Positions 8,067 through 16,861 of a DNA stretch of 34,358 nt are shown piece after piece. The notes under the pieces are model-generated. The model was given only the letters and a program-made list of their open reading frames with translations. It searched no databases and was not told where the DNA came from. Every line of letters begins with the position of its first letter. Position 1 is the stretch's first letter. Source of the DNA: Sulfurimonas sp. (GTDB lineage: Bacteria; Campylobacterota; Campylobacteria; Campylobacterales; Sulfurimonadaceae); contig JALSLR010000097.1 of NCBI GenBank assembly GCA_026988245.1, positions 1 through 34,358 of the forward strand. Reading direction: 5' to 3'. Position numbers and translations under genes: made by a program.

Positions 8067-8989
8067 TGAAAATAGTACTATTAGATGCTTTAACTTTTGG
8101 AGAAACTTCACTCAAGGCTTTTGATAAACTTGGCGAAATTGTAGTTTTTCAAACTACATCAGTAGATGAAACACAAGAACGCATTTTAGATGCTGATGTC
8201 ATAGTTACAAACAAGGTAGTGATAACAGATGCGCATATGTCAAAATGTACTAACTTAAAACTCATATGTGTAGCAGCTACTGGGATGAACAATGTTGATT
8301 TAAAAGCAGCAGATAAAAGAGATATCAAAGTGAAAAATGTCATCGCATACTCCACCGAGTCTGTGATACAGCATACTTTTTCTATGTTGTTTTATTTGAT
8401 GGGGCATTCCCGTTATTATGATGATGTTGTAAAAAGTGGAGAGTACTCAAAAAGTCCTATTTTTACAGATGTATCACAACCCTTTCATGAGATTTTTGGT
8501 AAAAAATGGGGTGTAATAGGACTTGGCTCTATCGGTCAAGGGGTGGCAAAAGTAGCAGATGCTTTTGGTGCAAATGTAAATTACTACTCAACAAGTGGGA
8601 AAAATACATCCCAACCTTACCAACGCTTAAAGTTAGATACACTACTCAAAGAGTGTGACATCATCACTATCCATGCACCACTAAACGATGATACAAATAA
8701 TCTGCTTGATTACAAAGAGCTCTCAATGCTTAAAGATGGAGCTGTTGTTCTAAATCTTGGTCGTGGTGGCATTATAAATGAAGATGCAGTAGCTAAGATT
8801 ATAGATGAAAAAAATCTTTACTTTGGTTTAGATGTATTGACGCAAGAGCCAATGAAGCAAGACCATCCACTCCTTAGCATCACAAATAAAGACAAACTCT
8901 ATATCACTCCACATATCGCTTGGACATCGGTTGAAGCAAGAGAGAAACTTATAGCGAGTGTTATTAAGAACATAAAATCGCTGAGATAG
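8066..8989 (+). CDS. D-isomer-specific 2-hydroxyacid dehydrogenase
   Basis: This 307-residue NAD(P)-dependent reductase belongs to the glycerate dehydrogenase/hydroxypyruvate reductase group. The Rossmann motif GLGSIG is at residues 152-157. Catalytic residues by family position are Arg233 (LGRGGIIN), Glu261 (DVLTQEP) and His283 (TPHIAW). After the second beta strand (NVNYYSTSGK) there is no acidic residue, which could mean NADPH rather than NADH preference; that is an inference. The start ATG overlaps the purT stop, so the two genes are coupled. The exact substrate cannot be read from sequence; hydroxypyruvate, glyoxylate and related 2-oxoacids are all possible. Confidence 0.85.
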   Translation: MKIVLLDALTFGETSLKAFDKLGEIVVFQTTSVDETQERILDADVIVTNKVVITDAHMSKCTNLKLICVAATGMNNVDLKAADKRDIKVKNVIAYSTESVIQHTFSMLFYLMGHSRYYDDVVKSGEYSKSPIFTDVSQPFHEIFGKKWGVIGLGSIGQGVAKVADAFGANVNYYSTSGKNTSQPYQRLKLDTLLKECDIITIHAPLNDDTNNLLDYKELSMLKDGAVVLNLGRGGIINEDAVAKIIDEKNLYFGLDVLTQEPMKQDHPLLSITNKDKLYITPHIAWTSVEAREKLIASVIKNIKSLR

Positions 8990-9009
8990 CCCTCTTTTTA
9001 TCTGCTTTT

Positions 9010-9381
9010 ATGGCAGCTACTATCCTTCCATTTTCTTCAGAACTTGCTTTTGTTGCAGCGATTAAAAATGATATGCCTATAATCACTGCCTTGTTTTTAG
9101 CATCATCTGGTAATGTTTTGGCGATTATAGTAAATTATTGGCTTGGGTATTTTTTATATGAAAAGATGCATCTCAAGCTTGAAGCCTCTAGGGTAGGAAA
9201 AAAATCTTTATATTATGGACATAAGTATGGGTATGGAGCTTTAATGCTTTCTTGGTTACCCGTAATTGGGGATCCTTTAACTATAGTAGCTGGGCTTGTT
9301 CGTCTTCATTTTACATATTTTTTAATAATAGCCGCCTCACTGAGGATTATTCGCTATATATTTATAGCATACTTGCTATAA
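9010..9381 (+). CDS. YqaA-like (DedA/SNARE-associated type) inner-membrane protein, start uncertain
   Basis: A small polytopic membrane protein of the YqaA family. ATILPFSSELAFVAAI matches the conserved LPxxSE block of YqaA, and GYGALMLSWLPVIGDPLTIVAGLVRL matches its second conserved block. About 123 residues remain from the first ATG. The family-like sequence continues upstream in the same frame as IALFLSAF (from 8986), inside the end of the dehydrogenase gene, and that frame is open back to a stop at 8965. No ATG, GTG or TTG exists between that stop and 9010. Either translation starts at a rare codon such as ATA 8986 or ATC 8977, or the first helix is lost. Function is unknown; relatives are implicated in membrane lipid or ion homeostasis. 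Confidence 0.7.
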   Translation: MAATILPFSSELAFVAAIKNDMPIITALFLASSGNVLAIIVNYWLGYFLYEKMHLKLEASRVGKKSLYYGHKYGYGALMLSWLPVIGDPLTIVAGLVRLHFTYFLIIAASLRIIRYIFIAYLL

Positions 9382-9409
9382 TACTTCATTACAAAAAATG
9401 GAGAATACA

Positions 9410-10039
9410 ATGAGAACTATAATATTAATGTTGATGCTAACAGGTGCCCTTTTTGCATCAGGACAACGACAGATTATATTGGGAAGCTTTTCGATAGAAT
9501 CAAATGCGCTTTTTTACTCAGTTACTGCACAAAAAACAATAGATGAAAATGTAGATTTCAAAAGAGTTATGGATAAGTATGCTTTAAAAGTGGAGTATAA
9601 AAAAATCGGTGATTATAATGTTGTAAGGATTTACCCTTTTGAGAACTATCCTAGTTTATTTGAGACTATTGCTGTTGTGAAGAGGTATTATCCTGAAGCA
9701 TATTCTATTAAGTATCCAGCATTTGCTTCTAGCTTAAAAGTTGCCGATGAGGTTGTGAAAGAAAAACCTTTAGTAAAAGAAGAACCCTTGGTGGAAGAAG
9801 AGCCTTTAGTCGAGGAGGAACCAGAAGTAATCGAGCCACAACCAGTGACGCCTGTAGAAGATGAGATAAAGTATGAACCAACTCCAGAGAAAAAGCCTTT
9901 GCCTGTAGTAATACCTCAAGCACAAGAGAGTAACCCTTTGTCTATGGAGGATTTATATTTATTGATAGCACTTTTGCTAGTCGTTATCGGATTTGTAATA
10001 TATAAAATTAAAACAAAGAAAAAAGTGATAGAGGTTTAA
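9410..10039 (+). CDS. Secreted/membrane SPOR-like protein with Pro-Glu linker and C-terminal anchor
   Basis: 209 residues. An N-terminal signal peptide (about 1-16, ending ALFASG) is followed by a SPOR-like fold (residues 19-105, QRQIILGSFSIESNAL...NYNVVRIYPF...VVKRYYPEAYSI). Then comes an acidic Pro-rich linker with EEPLV repeats (about 115-170), a single transmembrane helix (182-200, LYLLIALLLVVIGFVIYKI) and a short basic tail. The SPOR-like domain would thus sit in the periplasm, perhaps touching peptidoglycan or division sites. I chose the ATG at 9410 because GGAG lies 7 bases before it; the ATG at 9398 is part of that ribosome binding site. The partner is unknown. It lies 5 bp before frdA. 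Confidence 0.6.
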   Translation: MRTIILMLMLTGALFASGQRQIILGSFSIESNALFYSVTAQKTIDENVDFKRVMDKYALKVEYKKIGDYNVVRIYPFENYPSLFETIAVVKRYYPEAYSIKYPAFASSLKVADEVVKEKPLVKEEPLVEEEPLVEEEPEVIEPQPVTPVEDEIKYEPTPEKKPLPVVIPQAQESNPLSMEDLYLLIALLLVVIGFVIYKIKTKKKVIEV

Positions 10040-10043
10040 ACTG

Positions 10044-11627
10044 TTGAAAAATGATGTCATAGTTGTTGGTGCTGGTGGCGCTGGTTTAGTAGCGGCTCTT
10101 CATGCTGCCCAAGCTGGAGCTAAAGTTAGAGTCCTTACAAAGGATTACCCTACTAGAAGTCAAACCTGTATGGCACAAGGGGGGATAAATGCAGTCCTCT
10201 CTCATTCAAAAGATGATAGTGTTGAGGCACACATTCAAAATACTCTTAAGTCGGCTCATGGCTTAGCATCACCAGAGGCTGTCAAACTTTTATGCGAGAA
10301 TGCTCCTGAGGCAGTGGAGTGGTTAGACAGTATTGGTGTGCAGTTCTCACGTACGTTTGATGCTAAGATAGCCCAAAGACGTTTAGGTGGAGCGAGCGGA
10401 GATAGAGCCTGTTATGCACAAGACTATACAGGTCTGAAAATCCTTCATACTCTTTATGATAAAGTCTTAGCATCACCAAACATAGAGATAGATTCTGAGC
10501 GATACCTTCTTAGCATCATAAAAACAGATGATGGTAAAGCTGTAGCAGGTGTAGCGGTACTTAACAAAAGAACTGGTGAACAAGAGCATTATTTCGCATC
10601 ATCGGTGATACTGGCAACAGGTGGTTATGCACGCATCTACAATACATACTCAACAAACTCTATAGGTTCAACTGGTGATGGATGTGCAGTAGCTATCCAT
10701 GCAGGAGCAAGGTTGAGTGATATGGAGTTTGTACAGTTTCATCCTACTGCACTCAAAAACTCCTCTATCTTGATAAGTGAGAGTGCCCGTGGTGCTGGTG
10801 GACATCTGCTCAACTCAAAAGGTGAGCGTTTTGTGAATGAGCTTTTACCTCGTGATGAGGTTGCTCGGGCAATCAACGACGAGATGGCTAAAGGGGAAGA
10901 TATCTATCTTGATATTCGCCATTTGGGTGAAAAGTTTATAGATGAAGAGTTGCCTCAAGAGAGAAAACTAGCACAACTTTATGAGGGGATTGACCCTGTT
11001 TTTGATTTGATACCTATCAAGCCTGTTGCGCATTATACTATGGGTGGTATAGAGGTAGATGAAAATTCGATGACAAACATACAAGGACTTTTTGCAGTGG
11101 GTGAGTGTGCTAATCATAGAGTCCATGGAGCAAATAGGCTCGGCGGTAACTCACTTTTAGAGCTGATAGTTTTTGGTCGAGAGGCTGCTGTTAATGCTGC
11201 TAAACTTGCTAAAAACAATACTTTAAAGACTCCATCTTTAGCAAAAAATGACCAATGGATACTCAAGAACTATAATGCAAATCCAGAGATAGATTTTTAT
11301 AAAGTCAGAGAAGAACTTGGCGATATATTTTATGAAAATGTTGGAATTTCAAGAGAGAAACATAAGCTACAAATGAGTTTAGAGAGAGTCAAAGAGCATA
11401 TCTCTAACTTAGATAAAATGGGTGTAGTTGATAGTTCAAAAATATACAATACAAACTTGATAGAGTTTTTAGAGTTTAAAAATATGCTAGAGCTTGCAAG
11501 ACTTGTTCTCAATGGTGCGCTTGATAGAGATGAAAGTCGTGGGGCTCATTATCGTCAAGATTTCCCCCATGAAGATGAAAAATATGCTAAACATACGATA
11601 GTGGATTTTAATGGAGTTGTAGCATGA
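10044..11627 (+). CDS. frdA: Fumarate reductase/succinate dehydrogenase-type flavoprotein subunit
   Basis: FAD-binding dehydrogenase subunit that interconverts fumarate and succinate with FrdB. The ADP-binding motif VVGAGGAGLVAALHA opens the protein. RLGGASGDRACYAQDYTG, the HPTAL active-site region, SESARGAGG, HYTMGGI and NRLGGNSLLELIVFGREAA all match the family. At 527 residues it is shorter than SdhA of classical complex II (~580). The histidine that carries FAD covalently in SdhA/FrdA (RSHT) is Gln40 here (TRSQTCMAQGG), so FAD is probably non-covalent; there is no Tat signal. Start is TTG with AGAGG upstream. It overlaps frdB by 4 bp (ATGA). No membrane-anchor gene follows. L-aspartate oxidase is a related alternative, but the frdB partner argues against it. 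Confidence 0.85.
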   Translation: MKNDVIVVGAGGAGLVAALHAAQAGAKVRVLTKDYPTRSQTCMAQGGINAVLSHSKDDSVEAHIQNTLKSAHGLASPEAVKLLCENAPEAVEWLDSIGVQFSRTFDAKIAQRRLGGASGDRACYAQDYTGLKILHTLYDKVLASPNIEIDSERYLLSIIKTDDGKAVAGVAVLNKRTGEQEHYFASSVILATGGYARIYNTYSTNSIGSTGDGCAVAIHAGARLSDMEFVQFHPTALKNSSILISESARGAGGHLLNSKGERFVNELLPRDEVARAINDEMAKGEDIYLDIRHLGEKFIDEELPQERKLAQLYEGIDPVFDLIPIKPVAHYTMGGIEVDENSMTNIQGLFAVGECANHRVHGANRLGGNSLLELIVFGREAAVNAAKLAKNNTLKTPSLAKNDQWILKNYNANPEIDFYKVREELGDIFYENVGISREKHKLQMSLERVKEHISNLDKMGVVDSSKIYNTNLIEFLEFKNMLELARLVLNGALDRDESRGAHYRQDFPHEDEKYAKHTIVDFNGVVA

Positions 11628-12316
11628 GAATAAAGATACAAAGAGAAAGCTTAGTTGAGTATGTAGTACCAGAGTTAGAGGGCGCTACTCTTTTAGAAGT
11701 CTTGAATCATATAAAAACGAAGATAGACCCAAGTTTTACATATAGTAGTGGATGTAGAAGTAGTGTCTGTGGGAGTTGTTCTGTTCGTGTGAATGAAAGG
11801 GAAGTTTTAGCTTGTGCGCATAAGGTGAATGATGGAGATGTCGTAACACCACTTAAAAATCTAGAGATTATTCGTGATTTGGTAGTCAATATGGATAAGG
11901 CACTCTCATTTAATGTTGCATCTCGTGCGTGGCTGAAACCACTGAGCGATACACCAAATCTCTCTCAAGAAGATGAAAAAATAAATGAGATACAAAGCGA
12001 TTGTATACTTTGTGGAAGTTGTTATAGTGCTTGTCCTGTTTATGCTGTGAATGAAGAGTTTAAAGGTCCTTTTTCACTCACGAGAGTTTGGAAATATGTG
12101 AGTGATAAACGAGAGGGTGATGCTAAGGATAAAATAGATGTTATACAAACAGATGGAGTATGGGACTGCACCCTATGTAATGAGTGTACATTAGTCTGTC
12201 CGCAAGAGATTTCCTCTAAGGCAGATATAGAAAAACTAAGAATGAAATCAGCTGGGTATGGCTATAGTGATCCTAACTTTGCTAACATGAACTTTGATGG
12301 TGGTCTTAGTTTTTAA
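11624..12316 (+). CDS. frdB: Fumarate reductase/succinate dehydrogenase-type iron-sulfur subunit
   Basis: Electron-transfer subunit pairing with the flavoprotein just upstream. A plant-type ferredoxin domain holds a [2Fe-2S] site (Cys44, 49, 52 and 64 in SSGCRSSVCGSC...LACAHKV). A C-terminal ferredoxin domain has CILCGSCYSACP (Cys127-137) and CTLCNECTLVCP (Cys182-192). In classical SdhB/FrdB the last motif lacks its second cysteine and holds a [3Fe-4S] cluster; here Cys185 fills that place, so a [4Fe-4S] cluster is likely. Length 230 is normal. It starts inside the frdA stop (ATGA). The next gene is yajQ, so the membrane partner, if any, is encoded elsewhere. Confidence 0.86.
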   Translation: MRIKIQRESLVEYVVPELEGATLLEVLNHIKTKIDPSFTYSSGCRSSVCGSCSVRVNEREVLACAHKVNDGDVVTPLKNLEIIRDLVVNMDKALSFNVASRAWLKPLSDTPNLSQEDEKINEIQSDCILCGSCYSACPVYAVNEEFKGPFSLTRVWKYVSDKREGDAKDKIDVIQTDGVWDCTLCNECTLVCPQEISSKADIEKLRMKSAGYGYSDPNFANMNFDGGLSF

Positions 12317-12363
12317 AACACTTATGTTATAATTATTGGATATTGTTATAAAAAGGATATGCA

Positions 12364-12861
12364 TTGGCTTCTGAACATTCATTTGACATAAGTGCAAAAA
12401 TCGATATACAAAACTTCAAAAATGCTATTAACCTCGTTGATCGTGAGGTTGCTAACCGTTACGACTTTAAGGGTACGAGCTATGAGGTTACCTTCAAAGA
12501 GAAAGAAAAAGTGTTAGTGCTCATAGCATCAAGTGATAACAAACTAGATGCTCTTAAAGATATAGTTGTTAGTAAGTTTTTAAAACAGGGACTTAACTCT
12601 AAGGTTTTAGATGAACTCCGTGTTGAAGATTCGAGTGGTGGCAATAGAAAAGCTACCTTTAAAGTGGTTGATTATATAGAGTCAAAAGAAGCAAAAAAGA
12701 TAACAGCAGAGATCAAAAAAATGAAGTTAAAAGTAACTGCCATCATAGAGGGTGATAGTATACGAGTTAAGGGTAAAAAACTCGATGATTTACAAAAAGT
12801 TATGGCAGAGATAAAACAAGGTGAATGGGATGCCCCACTTGTCTTTGACAACATGAGATAA
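12364..12861 (+). CDS. yajQ: YajQ family nucleotide/c-di-GMP-binding protein
   Basis: UPF0234/YajQ protein, 165 residues, the usual family length. It opens with the signature SEHSFDISAKIDIQNFKNAINLVDREVANRYDFKG and ends GEWDAPLVFDNMR; both ends are strongly conserved. The fold is two RNA-recognition-like repeats. Some family members bind c-di-GMP or nucleotides and act as regulators; this has not been shown for this lineage. The start is TTG, with AAAAGGA at 12351-12357 at good spacing. An ATG at 12359 is out of frame. Confidence 0.9.
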   Translation: MASEHSFDISAKIDIQNFKNAINLVDREVANRYDFKGTSYEVTFKEKEKVLVLIASSDNKLDALKDIVVSKFLKQGLNSKVLDELRVEDSSGGNRKATFKVVDYIESKEAKKITAEIKKMKLKVTAIIEGDSIRVKGKKLDDLQKVMAEIKQGEWDAPLVFDNMR

Positions 12862-12870
12862 GGTTGATCT

Positions 12871-13581
12871 ATGCAAAAGATGAGCGTAGCTGATGCAGCT
12901 GAATTTTTTTCAATCTCCAAAGAAGCGATTCATAATCGAGTAAGACGTGGCTCCTTAGAGAGTGAAATTATAGATGGGGAAAAATATGTTTTCATTGATG
13001 AAAACAAAACAAAAAAAACTTCAACAGTTCCAAAAAAAACTAGAACAAAAGCAACTTCACAGAGAATTAGCCAACCAAAGGTGGATGAGAGATATTACGA
13101 CTTGCTTAAAGAACAAAATATTCAGCTTCAAGCAAAGGTAGAAAAGCTAGAGGATGAAACGAGGACTCTTCGTAATCAAAAAGAGCAAATGCTCATAGAT
13201 GAACGAAAAAAGATAGAACAAATTTATAAAGATAAAGATGAACAGCTCAAAAATATCTTAAATGCAATCTCTTCAAAATTTATGCTTAATACGCCTGAGG
13301 AACATCTTGAGGCAGAGATAGAAGTCGCTGAGATAGATGAAACAGAGGAATTTGAAGAGATACTCCAAAATAAAGAGTATAAAAATATATATGCAGATGA
13401 ATCAAGCATACTTACCGCACTCAACAAATACCTTAAAGCAAGAGACTTCTCTAAGAAAAAACGTCAAAAAATTAAAGCTAAGTTTGAAAAAAATGCTGAT
13501 AAAGATAAACGCATCATAAAACTTAACAAAAAAATATATATAGATCTAGGGAAGTACAGTTATAGCGATTACTCGCTATAA
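12871..13581 (+). CDS. Helix-turn-helix/coiled-coil protein, function unknown
   Basis: 236 residues. An excisionase/MerR-like helix-turn-helix lies at residues 1-45 (MSVADAAEFFSISKEAIHNRVRRGSLESEIIDGEKYVFIDE). A basic linker follows (about 46-68), then a long coiled coil (about 70-130, rich in K/E/Q heptads), an acidic stretch (about 145-165) and a very basic C-terminal region ending LGKYSYSDYSL. Seemingly a DNA-binding protein with a self-associating stalk. It lies 9 bp after yajQ on the same strand and converges with the cytochrome gene. I do not recognise a named family beyond the helix-turn-helix; the acidic and basic tail could be a second nucleic-acid or partner contact. Confidence 0.6.
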   Translation: MQKMSVADAAEFFSISKEAIHNRVRRGSLESEIIDGEKYVFIDENKTKKTSTVPKKTRTKATSQRISQPKVDERYYDLLKEQNIQLQAKVEKLEDETRTLRNQKEQMLIDERKKIEQIYKDKDEQLKNILNAISSKFMLNTPEEHLEAEIEVAEIDETEEFEEILQNKEYKNIYADESSILTALNKYLKARDFSKKKRQKIKAKFEKNADKDKRIIKLNKKIYIDLGKYSYSDYSL

Positions 13582-13613
13582 GATTTCTTCTTCTCAAAGT
13601 TTTTTTTAGTTAA

Positions 13614-14726
13614 TTAGTCTATGTTAAAGTACTGAGATTTAAGTATAGTGAATTTTGTAAGCTCTTTGTCGTTATGAAGGTTTAGTTTCTTAAGAACTTT
13701 AGGATTAACTACATAGTACCCTAGAACAACTTCTAGTTTATCTCCACTCTCAAGCTTAGCATCATAAGGTATAACTCTTTTTTCGTTTGCTTTTATCATA
13801 GTGTCTTTAACAACTTCAGTTGCTACCCATGGCATAGATGGTTTGCCATCTTTTCCTATAACTTTTACAAAAGTATGAGTTTTAAGATTAGTATATTTAT
13901 TTCCTCTTATGTGAGTAATACGAAGTTGAATTACACGTAATGGGTGAGTCATTAAGTTATGCGGAGCTTCATTTTCTACTGCTATTTCAAAGCCACTAGA
14001 ACCTTTTTTAAAGGATAAGTTTACATACTTAGCTAACATTTTAGGTTCAACTCTTGCACCAGCAAAACCATGATAAGCGTGTTGTTTACTTAGTCTAACA
14101 GTTGTAGCTGTTCCATCTACTTTTGGCATGTGACAAGTGATACAGTTTTGTTTTAGATTTTTAGCACCTTCGTCTTGGGTTGAACAAACTGAAAACTTAT
14201 GAGCATTTTGTTTATGAGAGTGACAACCCATACACATTTTACCATCATAGAAATTCTTGTTAGTGTAGTCTATGTCATGGTAAGCTGAACCAATAGTAGT
14301 TTTATTTCCCCACCAAGATGTTGTTGTTTTATATACAACTTTTTCAGTCTCACGACCTTTTTCTGCACCATAAAAAGTTTTCTTTTCACCAGAATAGATG
14401 TTCTTATTTGCTTTAGCATGTTGCTCTACACTAGTAATAGTGTGACAAGATATACAAGTGATTCCATCATGTGCTTCTTCTTGGGTTTTAGCGTTTGGTG
14501 TATGGCATTTAGCACATTTGTAGTCACCCTTAGTTTTTCCTGGATGTTTGTCCCAAATAGCCTTATGAACTTTATCATCATAGATAGATGATTTTTTATG
14601 CATAGAAGATTCAAATTCTTTAGTGATTGTTGGGTGACATTTTTTACAAGATGCTGTATCTGCATCAACATGAACGTTAGCAAACAGCACACTTGATAGT
14701 GCCAATATGTAAAGAAGTGTTTTCAT
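13614..14726 (-). CDS. Periplasmic five-haem cytochrome c
   Basis: 370 residues with a Sec signal peptide (residues 1-16, ending VLFA) and five CXXCH haem sites: Cys27, 71, 91, 165 and 195. The C-terminal half (about 210-370) has no further haem motif and looks like a beta-rich domain (HNLMTHPLRVIQLRITHI...). The haem-rich half resembles cytochrome c554-type electron carriers. A likely role is periplasmic electron transfer in anaerobic or sulfur/nitrogen respiration; donor and acceptor are unknown. The ATG is preceded by AAAAGG. An FNR/CRP-like box sits about 66 bp upstream. Convergent with the helix-turn-helix gene, 32 bp away. Confidence 0.82.
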   Translation of the reverse strand: MKTLLYILALSSVLFANVHVDADTASCKKCHPTITKEFESSMHKKSSIYDDKVHKAIWDKHPGKTKGDYKCAKCHTPNAKTQEEAHDGITCISCHTITSVEQHAKANKNIYSGEKKTFYGAEKGRETEKVVYKTTTSWWGNKTTIGSAYHDIDYTNKNFYDGKMCMGCHSHKQNAHKFSVCSTQDEGAKNLKQNCITCHMPKVDGTATTVRLSKQHAYHGFAGARVEPKMLAKYVNLSFKKGSSGFEIAVENEAPHNLMTHPLRVIQLRITHIRGNKYTNLKTHTFVKVIGKDGKPSMPWVATEVVKDTMIKANEKRVIPYDAKLESGDKLEVVLGYYVVNPKVLKKLNLHNDKELTKFTILKSQYFNID

Positions 14727-14785
14727 ATAATCTAGCCTTTTAATTATTATAAGTTGAAATTTTATCTAAGAATTAAGATTTTAGC

Positions 14786-14799
14786 TTGACCTATATCAA
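14786..14799 (-). promoter_or_regulatory. FNR/CRP-type operator before the five-haem cytochrome
   Basis: TTGACCTATATCAA fits the TTGA-N6-TCAA consensus of CRP/FNR family sites. Its centre lies about 66 bp before the cytochrome ATG, in a 194-bp gap. It is palindromic, and orientation is given for the cytochrome gene it probably serves. This suggests control by oxygen or nitrogen oxides. Confidence 0.6.
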
Positions 14800-14909
14800 T
14801 ATATGTAAGAGACCATAAATCACCTTAAAAGGAAGAAGAAAAATGTTGGAAACTAGTCAGTTGCAAGTTCCTAGATAAGGGGATTTTAGGCTTAACTTAA
14901 TGCCGTTGT

Positions 14910-14918
14910 GGGGGGGGG
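14910..14918. repeat. Homopolymeric G9 tract
   Basis: Nine consecutive G lie in the 194-bp gap, two bases past the stop of the DUF1538 gene. Poly-G tracts of this length are slippage-prone in Campylobacterota. This one is non-coding, so it would act on RNA ends or promoters rather than frame. Confidence 0.8.
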
Positions 14919-14920
14919 TA

Positions 14921-16846
14921 TTATAAGTCTTCAGTTTTAAGTCTAAGACCTTTGAGGTGTGTCACAGGATAGGCATAGGATATACCATCACCATCACCCA
15001 CTATATCTAAGGCTTTGACAACTTTAGAGACTATAACGTCTACTTTTTTGCTTGGAACTACAAACATCAAGTTAACATCATCAGGCTCACTCTCTAGACG
15101 GTTATAAAAGTTATCCATCTCCGAGAGACCCATACCATGCGCATCCATAATTGTAACACCGCTAGCTCCTGCATCTTTGGCAGCAAGCAGCGCTTTTTCT
15201 TTGTTTTTTCTAGGTACTATAATGTGAACAGCTGAAAATGCCATTTTATAGGAGTGTCGTTTATCTGTTCCATGAACGCGTACAGTTGAGAGTCCCATGT
15301 TCTCTGCATCTTCAATAGCATGACGAAATTCTGAGAGTTGAAACTCTTCTTTCTCATGCTCACCCATTACACCCATTTTATCTGTTATGACACCGTAGAG
15401 CATCACTGTAAGCATAGGAAATAGTGAAGCGAAGGCGATGAGACCAAAGCCATCTATGAGTGGATCACGTCCAGGTATATTTGTGGCGAGACCAAGACCA
15501 AGGGCTGCTACAAGAGGGACGGTTACTGTTGATGTCGTAACCCCTCCACTATCGTAAGCGATAGGGATGATGTATTTTGGCGCTATAAATGTGAGGGCGA
15601 TAACAAACATATATCCAACCATGATGTAGTAGACGATATCACCACCATTTACAATTCTAAAGGCACCAAGACTAATACCAATAGCTACTCCAAAGGCTAC
15701 AAAGATACGAAGTATAAAGTCATTTATCTTGCCATCACTTATCTGCTTGGCTTTTTTTGCAATGGCTGTAAGGGATGGCTCAGCCATAGTTGTTGAAAAA
15801 CCAATAGCAAAAGCAAATGAATAAATGGTGCTTTTTGAATCATTCTGAGTCAGTTGGAGTGCCATAGTCTCACCTAGAGAGAAAAGACCCATCTCGAGTC
15901 CAATGATGAAAGCATCAAGCCCTATGATAACAAGACCAAAACCTATGAGAACCTCTTTGAGGTTTTCTATCGGTTTTTTAAGAATGATGTACTGAAAAAA
16001 TAAGATAACAGCTAGGATAGGGATAACATCTGTGGCAACGCTCAAGACACCTTTTAAAAGAGTGAGTAGGTTAAAGTCAAATGCAGCAGCTGTTTCAGCG
16101 GTGTGAATAATCTCAGGGACTACTACAGCAGAAGCATCTACAAACTCATAGACATAGATACCATAAAACTGAACAAATATCATAGGCGTTAGTGAGGCAA
16201 AGGCGATAAGCCCAAAACCATCTAAGACGGGATTGCGCCCTTTTATCGTCGTTGCCAACCCAATACCAAGAGCCGCAACAAGAGGGACAGTTACGGTTGA
16301 AGTTGTAACACCTCCAAGGTCAAAGGCAAGGCCCACTATCTCTTTTGGTGAAAAAAATGTTGCAGCAACTACTAAAATATAACCCGAGATGATATAGTAG
16401 TGAATAGGATGACCTTTTATAATCCTCCAAACACCTATAACGATGGCAAATCCAACTGAGGCCGCTACAACCATACGAAGCACAAATGCATCAATCCTAC
16501 CTGCACTAATGCCTGCAGCCTTATCAGCGATAACAAGGAGAGCTGGTTCAGCTACAGTAGTACCAAAGCCAATCATAAAAGCAAAAAGAATAATCCATTC
16601 TGTTGAACCCTTGTGTGCAAAGTCACTAGCAAGTCCTTCACCAACTGGAAAGATACCAACTTCAAGACCGAGTAAAAAGACAGCAAGACCAACACCAACT
16701 ATAGCTAGACCTATGGTTGTACTGAGCCAATTTTGGGGGACAACTTGTATAATGGCCAATTGAAAGAAAAGAATAACTAATATGATAGGAAGAAGGTCTC
16801 GAAAGGATTCAGCGAGTAGTTTAAAAAAAGATTTGAAATTTAACAT
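14921..16846 (-). CDS. Double DUF1538 (UmpAB-like) membrane transporter fused to a P-II-like domain
   Basis: 641 residues. Two homologous membrane halves (about 5-235 and 260-490) each have many hydrophobic helices. They repeat the same motifs: [22 protein letters not shown] against [22 protein letters not shown], and [17 protein letters not shown] in both. This is the DUF1538 family; a two-gene member, UmpAB of Halomonas, is reported as a Na+(Li+, K+)/H+ antiporter, so cation/proton exchange is likely. The C-terminal part (about 535-641) resembles nitrogen regulatory P-II proteins ([33 protein letters not shown]...[17 protein letters not shown]), suggesting ligand control of transport. I prefer the ATG at 16846; an upstream TTG at 16894 would place a strong palindrome inside the gene. 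Confidence 0.8.
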   Translation of the reverse strand: MLNFKSFFKLLAESFRDLLPIILVILFFQLAIIQVVPQNWLSTTIGLAIVGVGLAVFLLGLEVGIFPVGEGLASDFAHKGSTEWIILFAFMIGFGTTVAEPALLVIADKAAGISAGRIDAFVLRMVVAASVGFAIVIGVWRIIKGHPIHYYIISGYILVVAATFFSPKEIVGLAFDLGGVTTSTVTVPLVAALGIGLATTIKGRNPVLDGFGLIAFASLTPMIFVQFYGIYVYEFVDASAVVVPEIIHTAETAAAFDFNLLTLLKGVLSVATDVIPILAVILFFQYIILKKPIENLKEVLIGFGLVIIGLDAFIIGLEMGLFSLGETMALQLTQNDSKSTIYSFAFAIGFSTTMAEPSLTAIAKKAKQISDGKINDFILRIFVAFGVAIGISLGAFRIVNGGDIVYYIMVGYMFVIALTFIAPKYIIPIAYDSGGVTTSTVTVPLVAALGLGLATNIPGRDPLIDGFGLIAFASLFPMLTVMLYGVITDKMGVMGEHEKEEFQLSEFRHAIEDAENMGLSTVRVHGTDKRHSYKMAFSAVHIIVPRKNKEKALLAAKDAGASGVTIMDAHGMGLSEMDNFYNRLESEPDDVNLMFVVPSKKVDVIVSKVVKALDIVGDGDGISYAYPVTHLKGLRLKTEDL

Positions 16847-16861
16847 AGAGTATCCAGTAAT

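Noticed and set aside
14842..14877. A small + strand frame (MLETSQLQVPR) with a strong AAGGAAG site in the gap before the DUF1538 stop
   Set aside because: Only 11 codons, no conserved context; a chance occurrence cannot be excluded.
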